Of a stretch of 64,000 nt of DNA, positions 27,895 to 35,866 are shown piece after piece. The DNA is from Paenibacillus monticola (GTDB lineage: Bacteria; Bacillota; Bacilli; Paenibacillales; Paenibacillaceae): positions 1 to 64,000 of the forward strand of contig NZ_WJXB01000016.1 of NCBI RefSeq assembly GCF_009664975.1. Reading direction: 5' to 3'. Numbering within the stretch: position 1 is the first letter of the stretch; each line of letters opens with the position of its first letter. Both the position numbers and the translations under genes were made by a program. A model generated the notes under the pieces. The model had not been told where the DNA came from, did not search any database, and saw only the letters and a program-made list of their open reading frames with translations.

Positions 27895-27919
27895 AGACCG
27901 CCTTCAATGGCGGTCTTTC
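27895..27919 (+). terminator. Terminator hairpin
   Basis: AGACCGCC (27895-27902) pairs with GGCGGTCT (27909-27916), followed by TTTCT. It would end transcription from the fragment upstream. Confidence 0.65.
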
Positions 27920-27950
27920 TATGCTCGGCGGATGCTAGCTGCTCATTATA

Positions 27951-27977
27951 TTGAACTAACGCAGAACGTTAATTCAA
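27951..27977 (+). repeat. Dispersed short motif, copy 5 (palindromic)
   Basis: TTGAACTAACG and CGTTAATTCAA, separated by five bases (CAGAA), form a nearly perfect palindrome. It is the best copy of the family and lies about 70 bases before the first yyaL fragment. Confidence 0.5.
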
Positions 27978-28048
27978 TAAACAGCGGAAAGAATAAGCCT
28001 TAATTTTCACGTTTATAGCTGCTACCACTTTATCTATCCCCATACGAC

Positions 28049-28215
28049 TTTCCCCACCTTTTTGGGTAAACTAAGCATAAGCAATACTTTACCCAAATCC
28101 CACCGAAAAGAGGTCATGCCCCATGACAACGAATCACAACCCCAATAGATTAATCGCCGAGAAATCGCCTTACCTGCTCCAACATGCACCTAATCCAATC
28201 AACTGGTATTCGTAG
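28049..28215 (+). pseudogene. yyaL: Truncated 5' end of a yyaL gene, copy A
   Basis: The upstream region, ribosome site and first 29 codons of a yyaL gene are present: ATG 28123, MTTNHNPNRLIAEKSPYLLQ and HAPNPINW, then a stop at 28213. The 75 bases in front of the ATG also match the region in front of the intact yyaL (41249-41326). The sequence differs from the intact gene at many sites, so it is not a recent duplicate. It ends after the NW codons and is followed by the att-like tail at 28228. Confidence 0.85.
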
Positions 28216-28227
28216 TGATGGAATGGT

Positions 28228-28266
28228 CGACCTGCCATTGATGGGATGTTCGTGTGAATCAATTTT
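28228..28266 (+). other. Shared junction sequence A (attL-like) at the left end of island 1
   Basis: A 38-base stretch containing ACCTGCCATTGATG (28230-28243) and ending TCAATTTT. The same stretch follows yyaL fragment B at 35701 with few differences. Its first 14 bases match 12 of 14 bases of the intact yyaL segment 41486-41499, which encodes part of its TCHWCH motif. Confidence 0.6.
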
Positions 28267-28461
28267 TGATTACATAATTATGCTGCCACAGTATGGGCAA
28301 CTTTCTCTTATTCACTATTCTGATACCCTGTTCGTGATTTAATCTGAAAAACCTAGCAACTTCTGCCACACCTGCGAGTTTGCCGAAATCCGAACGGAAA
28401 AATCTTAGGACTACAGGGAAAATACAGATTGCCACTGTATCCTTTCTGTGGAGGAATGTTT

Positions 28462-29127
28462 ATGGCCATACAAATTCTGCTTGTCGAGGACGATGAGCAT
28501 ATCTGCCATACAGTCAAAGCCTTTTTATCCGAGGCGGGATATAAGGTGGATGCCTGCCTGGACGGCGACGAAGCACATACCAAGTTTTACGAAAACCCCT
28601 ATCAGCTTGTCATTCTCGACATCATGCTGCCGGGAATGAACGGGCATGAGCTTTTGCGGGAGTTCCGCAAGATTAACAATACCCCTATTCTGATGATGAC
28701 CGCGCTTTCCGATGATGAGAATCAGATCAAGGCGTTTGACTCGGAGGCGGATGATTATGTGACAAAGCCGTTCAAGATTCAGCTTTTGCTGAAACGTGTG
28801 GAGGCGCTGCTCCGGCGAAGTGGCGCGTTGGCAAAGGAAGTCCGTTGCGGCAAGCTGACGCTCCTGCCGGAAGATTTCAAAGTTACCTATAATGGCGAGG
28901 AAATTGTTTTGACGCTCAAAGAATTTGAAATCCTTATGTTATTGGTTCAGAACAGGGGCAGGACGCTGTCTCATGAAATTATCCTATCCCGCGTTTGGGG
29001 CTATGCTTTTGACGGAGACGGCAGCACAGTGCATACCCACATCAAGAATCTGCGGGCGAAACTGCCGGAAAACATCATCAAAACGGTACGGGGGGTGGGC
29101 TACCGATTGGAGGAAGAATCCTCATGA
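28462..29127 (+). CDS. Response regulator, OmpR family (VanR-like)
   Basis: A 221-residue DNA-binding regulator. The receiver domain has ILLVEDDEHI, the phosphoacceptor Asp in LVILDIMLPGMNG, and YVTKPFKIQLLLKRV. The winged-helix output (about 125-220) has LTLKEFEILMLLVQNRG, LSRVWGY and VRGVGYRLEE. ATG 28462 is chosen over upstream in-frame codons because GGAGG lies 8 bases before it. The gene overlaps the kinase by ATGA and heads a three-gene operon with a VanZ-like gene. It may respond to cell-wall antibiotics, but no vanHAX-type ligase genes are nearby. Confidence 0.88.
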   Translation: MAIQILLVEDDEHICHTVKAFLSEAGYKVDACLDGDEAHTKFYENPYQLVILDIMLPGMNGHELLREFRKINNTPILMMTALSDDENQIKAFDSEADDYVTKPFKIQLLLKRVEALLRRSGALAKEVRCGKLTLLPEDFKVTYNGEEIVLTLKEFEILMLLVQNRGRTLSHEIILSRVWGYAFDGDGSTVHTHIKNLRAKLPENIIKTVRGVGYRLEEESS

Positions 29128-30458
29128 AAAATCGCGGGATTTTTATTAAGGTATTTACTTATACAATAATCTCAATATTGTTGCTTGTCGGCGTGACGGC
29201 GGCGCTATTTTCGCAACAGTTTATGTCATTCTACAGAACGGCACAGGCTCGGCAAATCGTAGCTTCCTATCAGCCTTTGGTGGAACGGATTCAAAGAAAC
29301 CATAACCACGACATTGCTGAATTGGCGCGGCGCTTTCACGAAAACAACCAGTCTTATGAGTTCTATATTGTGGATAAAGACGGCGGCTCGATATACGCTA
29401 CGCCGAATGCCGACACCTCGGACCGTTTTGACGGCGATTTTTTTTATGTTGTGCATAACGATAAGAACTTTTCCATTATTGCTCAAAATAAGACGGGTTT
29501 AGAATCGTTTTATCGTGATTTAATCGTTCGGGCAATCGCCGTGTTTGCCATAATGCTTGCGCTCTGTCTCATCTGTGCTTTTGTCTTTGCGCGGCAGATG
29601 ACCAAACCGATCAAACGCCTTGCGGACAGCGCCGAGAGGATGACCCATCTCGAAGAAGTTCCGCCACCGTTCGAGCGTAAAGATGAACTGGGCACATTAG
29701 CCCGCGACGTTTATTCTATGTACGTCAAGCTGAAGGATACCATCACCAAATTAGAGAAAGAAATCCTGCGGGAGCGTGAATTAGAGGAAACACAGCGATA
29801 TTTCTTCTCGGCGGCTTCCCATGAGTTAAAAACGCCTATCGCGGCGACGAGTATCTTGTTGGAGGGAATGCTCGGAAATGTAGGCGATTACAAAGATCAC
29901 CCCAAATATTTGCGCGAATGTATGAAGATGATGGACGCGCAAGACAAGATCATTTCCGAGATACTGGAGATTGTCAACTTGAGCAACGGGAAAATCGCGC
30001 CCATTCCTGAAAAACTGGATGTCAGGCATACCGTTTTCGAAATACTGCCCGATTTTCAGATATTGACTGAGGCAAACGGCCAGCATATCGTTACGGATAT
30101 TCCTGACGGGCAGACCAGTCTTTCCGATCCCAAAATGCTCCAAAAGGCGCTTTCCAACATTCTATTGAATGCGGTGCAGAATACGCCTAAAGGCGGCGAG
30201 ATTCGGATATGGAGCGAGCCTGTGGCTGAACAATATCGCCTTTGCGTACTAAACACGGGAGCGAAGATTGACGATGCGGTATTGCCGAAGCTGTATGACC
30301 CATTCTACCGCGTGGATCAGGCGCGGAGCCGGAAAAGCGGGCGGAGCGGCTTGGGGTTAACCATCGTGCGGAAAACGCTGGAAGCCATGAACATTGACTT
30401 CACTTTAGAAAACACCTCGGACGGCGTTCTGTTCTGGATGAACTTGCCGAAGGCGTAA
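29124..30458 (+). CDS. Sensor histidine kinase (VanS-like)
   Basis: A 444-residue membrane kinase. Two helices (about 9-30 and 136-157) flank a small extracytoplasmic sensor of about 105 residues. HAMP follows (MTKPIKRLADSAERMTHLEE), then HisKA with FSAASHELKTPIAATSI (phospho-His), and an ATPase with LSNILLNAVQNTPKGG and SGLGLTIVRKTLEAM. The length and layout resemble VanS kinases of glycopeptide clusters. It is translationally coupled to the regulator. The signal is not readable from sequence. Confidence 0.88.
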   Translation: MKNRGIFIKVFTYTIISILLLVGVTAALFSQQFMSFYRTAQARQIVASYQPLVERIQRNHNHDIAELARRFHENNQSYEFYIVDKDGGSIYATPNADTSDRFDGDFFYVVHNDKNFSIIAQNKTGLESFYRDLIVRAIAVFAIMLALCLICAFVFARQMTKPIKRLADSAERMTHLEEVPPPFERKDELGTLARDVYSMYVKLKDTITKLEKEILRERELEETQRYFFSAASHELKTPIAATSILLEGMLGNVGDYKDHPKYLRECMKMMDAQDKIISEILEIVNLSNGKIAPIPEKLDVRHTVFEILPDFQILTEANGQHIVTDIPDGQTSLSDPKMLQKALSNILLNAVQNTPKGGEIRIWSEPVAEQYRLCVLNTGAKIDDAVLPKLYDPFYRVDQARSRKSGRSGLGLTIVRKTLEAMNIDFTLENTSDGVLFWMNLPKA

Positions 30459-30481
30459 GCAGCCATAAGGAGAACAAGGAA

Positions 30482-31015
30482 ATGAAACTGCAAAAGCAAA
30501 ACACGCTTACAATCACGTTGTTCATAGTATATATACTGCTGTTGACAGGAATTATCCTTTTCAAACTACCCTTTTATTCTGGAAAAATATCAGACGGGAT
30601 ACGAGTCATTAACCTGATTCCCCTTCAGGGGTCTTTCGATGAAAATGATGTTATACTCTTGCGTGAAATTATTTATAATATCCTTCTTTTTATACCGCTC
30701 GGCATCTATATCCGCATGTTGAAAAGCGAATGGCCTTTTAAGAAAAAAGTTCTTCCGGTTATCGCTTTGTCCTTATCCTTTGAAGTTATACAATTAATTT
30801 TTGCAATGGGAAGAACGGATGTAACCGACATACTTGGCAACACGCTTGGAGGGATAATCGGCATCGGTATGGGTGCCATATTATTCAAGATTTTCAAAAA
30901 CAGGACCGTTAAGATTATGAATATATTTGCTTTGGCAGTAACTGTTTGTATGGTACTGCGTTTCGTCCAGCTGTTTTATCTCAGCCATTTTGTCATGAGG
31001 GCTCTATATCGCTGA
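30482..31015 (+). CDS. VanZ-family membrane protein
   Basis: A 177-residue membrane protein with the VanZ core: an N-terminal helix, IRVINLIPLQGSFDEND, then REIIYNILLFIPLGIYIRML, LSLSFEVIQLIFAMGRTDVT, and DILGNTLGGIIGIGMG. VanZ proteins can give low-level teicoplanin resistance. The ATG at 30482 has AAGGAG about 12 bases upstream. It is the last gene of the regulator-kinase-VanZ operon and is followed by a strong terminator. A second, broken VanZ-like gene lies at 5967. Confidence 0.88.
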   Translation: MKLQKQNTLTITLFIVYILLLTGIILFKLPFYSGKISDGIRVINLIPLQGSFDENDVILLREIIYNILLFIPLGIYIRMLKSEWPFKKKVLPVIALSLSFEVIQLIFAMGRTDVTDILGNTLGGIIGIGMGAILFKIFKNRTVKIMNIFALAVTVCMVLRFVQLFYLSHFVMRALYR

Positions 31016-31040
31016 TGTAAGCAACCATACTTATCACTTT

Positions 31041-31069
31041 GACCGACAGGTTTAACCTGCCGGTCTTTT
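31041..31069 (+). terminator. Terminator of the VanRSZ-like operon
   Basis: GACCG-A-CAGG pairs with CCTG-C-CGGTC around a TTTAA loop, followed by TTTTA. Confidence 0.85.
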
Positions 31070-31323
31070 ATTGATTTCTCGCCGCTTGATCCGCCCTACT
31101 TTTTTTGTGATTGACCAGATAGCCGACTTCTCATAGTGCTGTCTGCATTCGGGGATACCCAAAATACAAGAGTTGAAAAACAACATAAAAAAGCAAAAGA
31201 GATACCAGTATAATGACATCCCTTTTGCTCTGAATATAGGAAATGTAATAGGTGTTAAATTGCCAACAGCAACATACGCCGTTGATCGTCAATTAAAAGA
31301 TTGAAATGTCTCTTCTTGGAGTT
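31070..31323. other. Intergenic, nothing recognised
   Basis: About 250 bases between the terminator of the VanRSZ-like operon and the 3' end of the XRE regulator gene. No gene, hairpin with T tract, or repeat is evident. Confidence 0.4.
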
Positions 31324-31542
31324 TTACCCTACGGGATAGGGCTCTTTATGATTGGTTCTGTTCAGTAAATAGTCTGTGCTCGTATGATGGAAATCAGCCA
31401 GTTTAATTAAAATTGCCGTTGGAATATCTACATCACCACGTTCGTAATTACTGTATATCCGCTGACTGCATTTCAAATACTCGGCCATTTGGGTTTGAGT
31501 CAAATCTTTATCCTCGCGTAAATTTCGGATTCGTTGATACAT
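31324..31542 (-). CDS. XRE-family small transcriptional regulator
   Basis: A 72-residue Cro/CI-like repressor consisting of one helix-turn-helix domain: RIRNLREDKDLTQTQMAEYL, KCSQRIYSNYERGDVDIPTA and ILIKLADFHHTSTDYLLNRT. The start is MYQRIRN at 31542 because GGAGGT lies 7 bases upstream; the longer in-frame reading would start inside that ribosome site. It is divergent from the small-gene pair at 31657 and 31985, with two palindromes in between, so it likely represses them and itself. Confidence 0.85.
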   Translation of the reverse strand: MYQRIRNLREDKDLTQTQMAEYLKCSQRIYSNYERGDVDIPTAILIKLADFHHTSTDYLLNRTNHKEPYPVG

Positions 31543-31570
31543 CTTATGCACCTCCAAAACAAGAATATCC

Positions 31571-31613
31571 TAGCGAAATATTCGCTATTGATTTTTAGCG
31601 AGTAATTCGCTAA
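31571..31613. promoter_or_regulatory. Twin palindromic operators of the XRE regulator
   Basis: Two related dyads, TAGCGAAATATTCGCTA (31571-31587) and TTAGCGAGTAATTCGCTAA (31595-31613), share half-site AGCGAA. Their centres are 25 bp apart, so bound dimers would lie about 2.4 helical turns apart. Confidence 0.75.
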
Positions 31614-31656
31614 AATAAATCAAAAGACAAATCCATTTAAGGAAGGAGTAAAGGAT

Positions 31657-31947
31657 GTGAGTATATTGGAAGATTTATATTACGGGAAATGTTATCCAAG
31701 TGTACGAATCAAACCGAATGATCCTCAGTTTATGCAGATCACCCAACAAATATCTGATATTATGGAAACTCTTAAAATGAAGTTGCCTGAAAACGAATAC
31801 ACATTAATTGAGGAAATATGGGATTTACATGATATTTTAAATTCCATGTCATCCGCTTCAGCTTATATTTATGGATTTAAAATGGGTGCTGCAATGATAA
31901 TTGAAGTATTAGGCTGGAAGGAAGGAGTTATACATAAAGAATGTTAA
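31657..31947 (+). CDS. DUF6809-like small hypothetical protein
   Basis: A 96-residue protein with the start SILEDLYYGKCYPSVRI that I associate with a small Bacillales family (DUF6809). It appears mostly helical (ITQQISDIMETLKMKLPENE, IEEIWDLHDILNSMSSA) and ends in a hydrophobic segment (YGFKMGAAMIIEVLGW). GTG 31657 follows GGAAGGAG. It lies under the XRE twin operators and 37 bases before another small gene. Such proteins often sit beside XRE regulators in integrated elements. Function unknown. Confidence 0.65.
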   Translation: MSILEDLYYGKCYPSVRIKPNDPQFMQITQQISDIMETLKMKLPENEYTLIEEIWDLHDILNSMSSASAYIYGFKMGAAMIIEVLGWKEGVIHKEC

Positions 31948-31984
31948 GATTCAAACAAATCAGAACATAGAATAGGAGAGAACA

Positions 31985-32197
31985 ATGACAGAACAGGGAT
32001 ATAAGAGAAAAGATCAAGGAACAAGCTGTATTAACAATAAAGTTCATCTGATGATTGACGATCTCCTTATGACACAGAATGTGGGTGAGAATCAGGGCAA
32101 ATGGGTCTCTGCGATCAAAGAAGCCATTTCCATGGATGAGAAGGAAAAATTGATCCAACTCAGGTCTATGTTCCCATACTCTTTTGAGAATCGCTAA
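31985..32197 (+). CDS. Small hypothetical protein
   Basis: A 70-residue protein of unknown family: MTEQGYKRKDQGTSCINNKV, VHLMIDDLLMTQNVGENQGK, then a charged helix IKEAISMDEKEKLIQLRSMF. The ATG follows AATAGGAGAG. It is probably co-transcribed with the DUF6809-like gene and followed by a terminator. No membrane segment or Cys cluster is seen. Confidence 0.6.
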   Translation: MTEQGYKRKDQGTSCINNKVHLMIDDLLMTQNVGENQGKWVSAIKEAISMDEKEKLIQLRSMFPYSFENR

Positions 32198-32251
32198 GGC
32201 ATTTGAAGAAGGAAGAACGTGAATTTATAAAGAGTGGAGTTAGGAGATAGG

Positions 32252-32281
32252 AGCCGGTAGCTATATGCACCGGCTTTTTTG
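32252..32281 (+). terminator. Terminator after the small-gene pair
   Basis: AGCCGGT (32252-32258) pairs with ACCGGCT (32269-32275), followed by six T. Confidence 0.85.
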
Positions 32282-32393
32282 TTTGAGCATGCAGTTGACG
32301 GAATAAAAAGATTTGTTGCTGATTTTGTATTAATGGAAGAAAAGCGAGCCGCGATTTCCTTACTTAGTATCATAAGACACAAAATCGGTACTG

Positions 32394-33002
32394 GTGGATG
32401 AAGGCAAGCGTTCTATTCATCGGGCCATAGTTGAAAAATACCTGAGTGGAATCAAGCTTGGGCATATTGCGATATGGTTAACGGATAACAAGATACCTAC
32501 GCCATACAATATTAAGCAGGATGGAAGGGACAAGGGATGGTCGAATATGACTGTGCAAAGGCTGCTATTAAGTGAGATCCATCTCGGTTATTTAATCTAC
32601 GGAAAAACTCGAACGAAGCGTGGACAGGTAGAGATTGTACCTGAAGAAGAACGAATTAAGGTCATGGGAACGCGTGGAAAATTGAAGACAAAACAAGAGC
32701 ATGATGGGATCATGGAGCGCTTTGTCAAGAATGGGCTTATGAACTCCAAGAGTCGGAGAAATATCTTTCCGCTGTCTGGGTTGCTCTATTGCGAGAGATG
32801 CGGCTGCAAGATGCAGTTCCAAGTAGAACAAAGCAAAAACAAGGGCAATACTGGAGCGCGTTATGCTATCACCGTTATAAAGATGGCAGCAAGTGAGCAA
32901 AAGGATAAGGTATTGGAAAAAGACTTTTTTAATGCATTAAATGAGTGGATCATTAGTGAAGCTGGAGCGGATAAGATGTGTTTCAGTTTTTTATTGACTT
33001 GA
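32394..33002 (+). pseudogene. Large serine recombinase, C-terminal fragment, frameshifted
   Basis: The frame encodes the Recombinase domain (IVEKYLSGIKLGHIAIWLTD, GWSNMTVQRLLLSEIHLGYL, YGKTRTKRGQVE) and the first half of the zinc ribbon (FPLSGLLYCERCGCKMQFQV). The second Cys-containing half, CYHRYKDGSK, is present near 32862-32892 but in another frame. The catalytic N-terminal resolvase domain with its Ser is absent. In-frame protein-like sequence upstream (32290-32390) may be another scrap. Large serine recombinases integrate phages and mobile islands at specific sites, so this is the probable former integrase of island 1, now dead. Confidence 0.8.
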
Positions 33003-33157
33003 ATTATAATCAATTGATCTGAATTGAAGAAAAATGAAGGGGAATAATAGGATATGTAGAAATAAATGAGACAGCAATAAACTAGTCATTACACGTTTGT
33101 GTAGTATTTAGTCACTGCATGCTAGTAATTAAAATTATCTTTATGAGGTGGGTTAAA

Positions 33158-33853
33158 ATGTTTATAGAAATTGACAATTTGAATGAAAAAGTGAAAGTTG
33201 AACTATCTCCGTCTGTCGAATATTCATCCAACTGTACTTTAATGGATTTTCCAGATGTTAACTTTAGCTCTGCTATGGGACCTATTTATCATACTATCAA
33301 AGTTATTTCCTCTCTTGATCTGATTAGAGAGGAATATGAACTGACTGAAACAGTAGATGAACAATTTTCAGAAAAGTACTGGATAAACAAAGAGGAAGAC
33401 AAAATCATTTTGGCTAAATTGGTCATTACCGAGTTTCCAAATGAATGGAAAGAACAGATAGATGAATCTTGGGCTTATTGGCTAGACGCCTTAGATGGAG
33501 ATCACGCAGTAATTGGTTCTAGAGCTGATGAAATTCTGGAGCGAGGTATTTATGATGATGATCTATTCGAATTCGGGAGTTTATTTTATGTTAAAGATTT
33601 AGAGATTCATCATGAATTTAATAGTAGTAAGTTCGCTATAGATTTACTTCGGTTTACTTTTGGGAATTTGATAAGAGATAGAACTGGGATTCTTTTTGTC
33701 ATTCCACAGGAACGTATTATAGGGGAGATAGACAAGGAATGGAAAAATGAAACAAAGAAATTAATTGATTTTTATGAGAAATCAGGTTTCACAAGAGCTT
33801 TTAATTCAATAAATGAAGATGTAGTTATGGAAATTGATTTGAGAGCTTTTTAA
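33158..33853 (+). CDS. Hypothetical protein, C-terminus GNAT-like
   Basis: A 231-residue acidic protein I do not recognise. ATG 33158 is preceded by GAGGTGGG. It is rich in Glu/Asp and aromatic residues (EEYELTETVDEQFSEKYWIN). The last part, RTGILFVIPQERIIGE and KKLIDFYEKSGFTRAFNS, recalls the end of acetyltransferase folds, where a helix precedes YEKxGF, but the acetyl-CoA-binding loop (R/Q-x-x-G-x-G/A) is not evident. AT-rich codon use matches island 1. Confidence 0.5.
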   Translation: MFIEIDNLNEKVKVELSPSVEYSSNCTLMDFPDVNFSSAMGPIYHTIKVISSLDLIREEYELTETVDEQFSEKYWINKEEDKIILAKLVITEFPNEWKEQIDESWAYWLDALDGDHAVIGSRADEILERGIYDDDLFEFGSLFYVKDLEIHHEFNSSKFAIDLLRFTFGNLIRDRTGILFVIPQERIIGEIDKEWKNETKKLIDFYEKSGFTRAFNSINEDVVMEIDLRAF

Positions 33854-33900
33854 TGCAGAATGAGTAAAGATTTAAATAAATAATAGAGGTGTAATTCTAG

Positions 33901-34550
33901 ATGCTGCAAGTAGTTTTTGATTATTTTAGAACTAATCCTACATGGCCATTAGCAATTACAATTTTAAGTACTGCAATGATCTGGTTGTACAAAGAATTCA
34001 AAGTAATGTTAGAAAATGATAATAAGAATAAATTAGCTCTTGTTCAAAAAAATTGGATCTATATTCATCAATAGAAGCAGCCACGACAGCTCAAGTAATT
34101 AATAGACAAGGGGACTCCTTTGCAATACAAAATCTATATAGCAAATTTGGTTGAATCGAGCGCATACTTCTCAGCAGATGTTCGTAAGATCATTAGGGAC
34201 TATTATGGGCAAGCAGATTCTTCTATTTTAATGACTCTGATGACTTTTATTAGAGTAGAGACAACAAAGCTCGATAGGGAAAAACTAAATTAATTGCATT
34301 AGACACTTCTTCTGATGTATTTGACACGATATCAAGATTGGTGAGACCGTTAAAACCAATTCTATTGGTGCTTTTTCTTATTTTTATAACTATCTATTTC
34401 ATTCTCCTTTCACTCCAAGTAGATGAAGTGACAGATACTATTTATTTATTTACAATCTTTATCTCGTTAGTCTTAAGTGGATCCGTGTTATGGGCAATTT
34501 TATCATTACTGATAGAGAAAAGTTTAAGGATTAAAGGTAGATACAGGTGA
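33901..34550 (+). pseudogene. Small membrane protein gene with several frameshifts
   Basis: ATG 33901 (site AGAGGTG) opens a frame with one membrane helix (WPLAITILSTAMIWLYKEF) that stops at 34074. In other frames the protein-like sequence continues: KKLDLYSSIEAATTAQVINR after a run of seven A; NLVESSAYFSADVRKIIRDY; and, after a run of five A, TKLIALDTSSDVFDTISRLV running into two hydrophobic helices that end at 34550. At least three indels, two in A runs, split one gene of about 215 codons. Function is unknown. The fragment at 34338-34550 could still be translated alone but has no ribosome site. Confidence 0.6.
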
Positions 34551-34553
34551 ATA

Positions 34554-34688
34554 TTGATTGTTAGTATGGTAGTTTCACCTCTTTTGATTTTATTAAATTG
34601 GAAATTTTCTATCCTAGCAGTTGTCATACAAAGTGTTTCCTTAATCTTATTCGTTAAAAGCAAGAAGAACGATTTCATCATAATATAG
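34554..34688 (+). CDS. Possible short membrane peptide
   Basis: A 44-codon frame from TTG 34554 with one hydrophobic stretch (VVSPLLILLNWKFSILAVVI) and a basic tail (VKSKKNDFIII). AGGTGA lies just upstream. It could be a real short gene after the broken membrane gene or another fragment of it. Confidence 0.3.
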   Translation: MIVSMVVSPLLILLNWKFSILAVVIQSVSLILFVKSKKNDFIII

Positions 34689-34795
34689 AGAATTTACCCT
34701 GTCAGGCTTTTTAAGGTCAAAATCTCTCCAGAAGTAACATAGGGGGATCAGGCGTTGGTACAGTCACAATAACATTGAAATGGGGGGGGGTATTA

Positions 34796-35233
34796 TTGAA
34801 AGTCACAACAAATTTCACGAAATTAATGGGTTTTGCGTTCATATTATTATCAGTCTTAAGATTAACTCCAATCATCAGTGTAAACGGGAAATTATTACTG
34901 TGTTTTGGAATTGCAGCGTTACTTCTAATTTTATCTGATTTATTTGAATTTATAATTGAAGGTTTTGTAAAAAACAAAGGATTTCATTGGGAGAAAGCAT
35001 TAGAAATTTTACATTACATTTCTCTTGCTTGTGCAGCGATAGCAATAATCGTTTTACCTAATCTAAAGATCGGAATTTCCGTTAAAGAAGTAAATGCTTG
35101 GAGTGACACAGTTACATTAGCTGGACTGGGTATCGCAATAACATTAATTGGTCTTAAGCATGAGAGGATGCAGAAAAGACTATTATCAAGTAAATTGAAA
35201 AATAAAGGAGAGGGAACAAATCAAAATGCATAA
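34796..35233 (+). CDS. Hypothetical membrane protein
   Basis: A 145-residue protein with hydrophobic segments at about residues 10-30, 35-58 and 75-95 and a weaker one near 110-128, then a basic tail (KHERMQKRLLSSKLKNKG). The start is uncertain: TTG 34796 follows a run of nine G that could act as a weak ribosome site; TTG 34775 would place that run inside the gene. I do not recognise the family. It is the last gene of island 1 before yyaL fragment B. Confidence 0.55.
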   Translation: MKVTTNFTKLMGFAFILLSVLRLTPIISVNGKLLLCFGIAALLLILSDLFEFIIEGFVKNKGFHWEKALEILHYISLACAAIAIIVLPNLKIGISVKEVNAWSDTVTLAGLGIAITLIGLKHERMQKRLLSSKLKNKGEGTNQNA

Positions 35234-35390
35234 GTCATAATACAACACTGTTTACATAGGAGAAATTAATACTGGAAATAAGCATATTGACGTATTTAAC
35301 CATGAGATAAGTTGTGGTATCCATAGCTTTGTTACTCATTTTTACGAGATCTCTAAGCCGTTCCTAGGTAAACATTTAACTTATAGCCTG

Positions 35391-35435
35391 GGGCAATAAT
35401 AAAGGTAACCCATATAATATGGAGTTGCCCTTTTT
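35391..35435 (+). terminator. Likely terminator at the right end of island 1
   Basis: GGGCAA (35391-35396) pairs with TTGCCC (35425-35430), followed by TTTTT. The loop contains a second palindrome (CATATAATATG). Confidence 0.5.
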
Positions 35436-35443
35436 CATACCTG

Positions 35444-35683
35444 AGACTTCCCCCACCCAGTTGGGTAAACTAACACTAAGGTTTACTTTACACAAATCCC
35501 ACCGAAAAGAGGTCGCGCTACCTGACAACTCAAAAAGTACCCAATAGATTAGCCGAGGAAAAATCACCGTATTTGCTGCAACACGCACATAACCCAGTGA
35601 ACTGGTTCCCTTGCTTAGAAGAATCTTCTGACAAAGCTAAACAGGAAAACAAACCTGTCTTCTTATCTATTGGGTATAGCTGA
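35444..35683 (+). pseudogene. yyaL: Truncated 5' end of a yyaL gene, copy B
   Basis: The upstream region and first 53 codons of yyaL are present, with CTG (35522) in place of the ATG: TTQKVPNRLAEEKSPYLLQH, AHNPVNWFPCLEESSDKAKQ, ENKPVFLSIGYS, then a stop at 35681. Homology to the intact gene ends exactly before its TCHWCHVM motif. It differs from the intact gene in protein (EESSDKAKQ for DEAFAKAKS) and DNA, so it is an old or foreign copy. After 21 unrelated bases the att-like tail follows. Confidence 0.85.
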
Positions 35684-35700
35684 CGTTAACGATACACGCG

Positions 35701-35738
35701 TACCTGTCATTGATGGGATGTTCGTGTGACTCAATTTT
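35701..35738 (+). other. Shared junction sequence B (attL-like) at the left end of island 2
   Basis: ACCTGTCATTGATG (35702-35715) and the bases up to TCAATTTT match junction A at 28230. Read as yyaL it would continue TCH, so it looks like a recombination core at the TCHWCH codons. Confidence 0.6.
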
Positions 35739-35866
35739 CATTAAAGCTTTTGCTGAAACTACAGGCAGGAGCTTTTTTATTGGAAACTATCTTTATCCCA
35801 CATCTTCAAATGTTCTATAATAAGACTATCTTTTTAGAAATATGGTTTTTTTTGGAGGTTAGTGCC

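Noticed and set aside
1719..27977. Integron attC sites as explanation for the dispersed motif
   Set aside because: Although CTAAC/GTTAG ends and the arr gene recall gene cassettes, the motifs are only about 25 bp, lack the paired R and L boxes of attC, and no IntI integrase is visible.
35726..35866. Longer start (GTG 35726) for the helicase-nuclease gene
   Set aside because: It begins inside the shared junction sequence and lacks a ribosome site, whereas TTG 35867 has GGAGGT at a normal distance.
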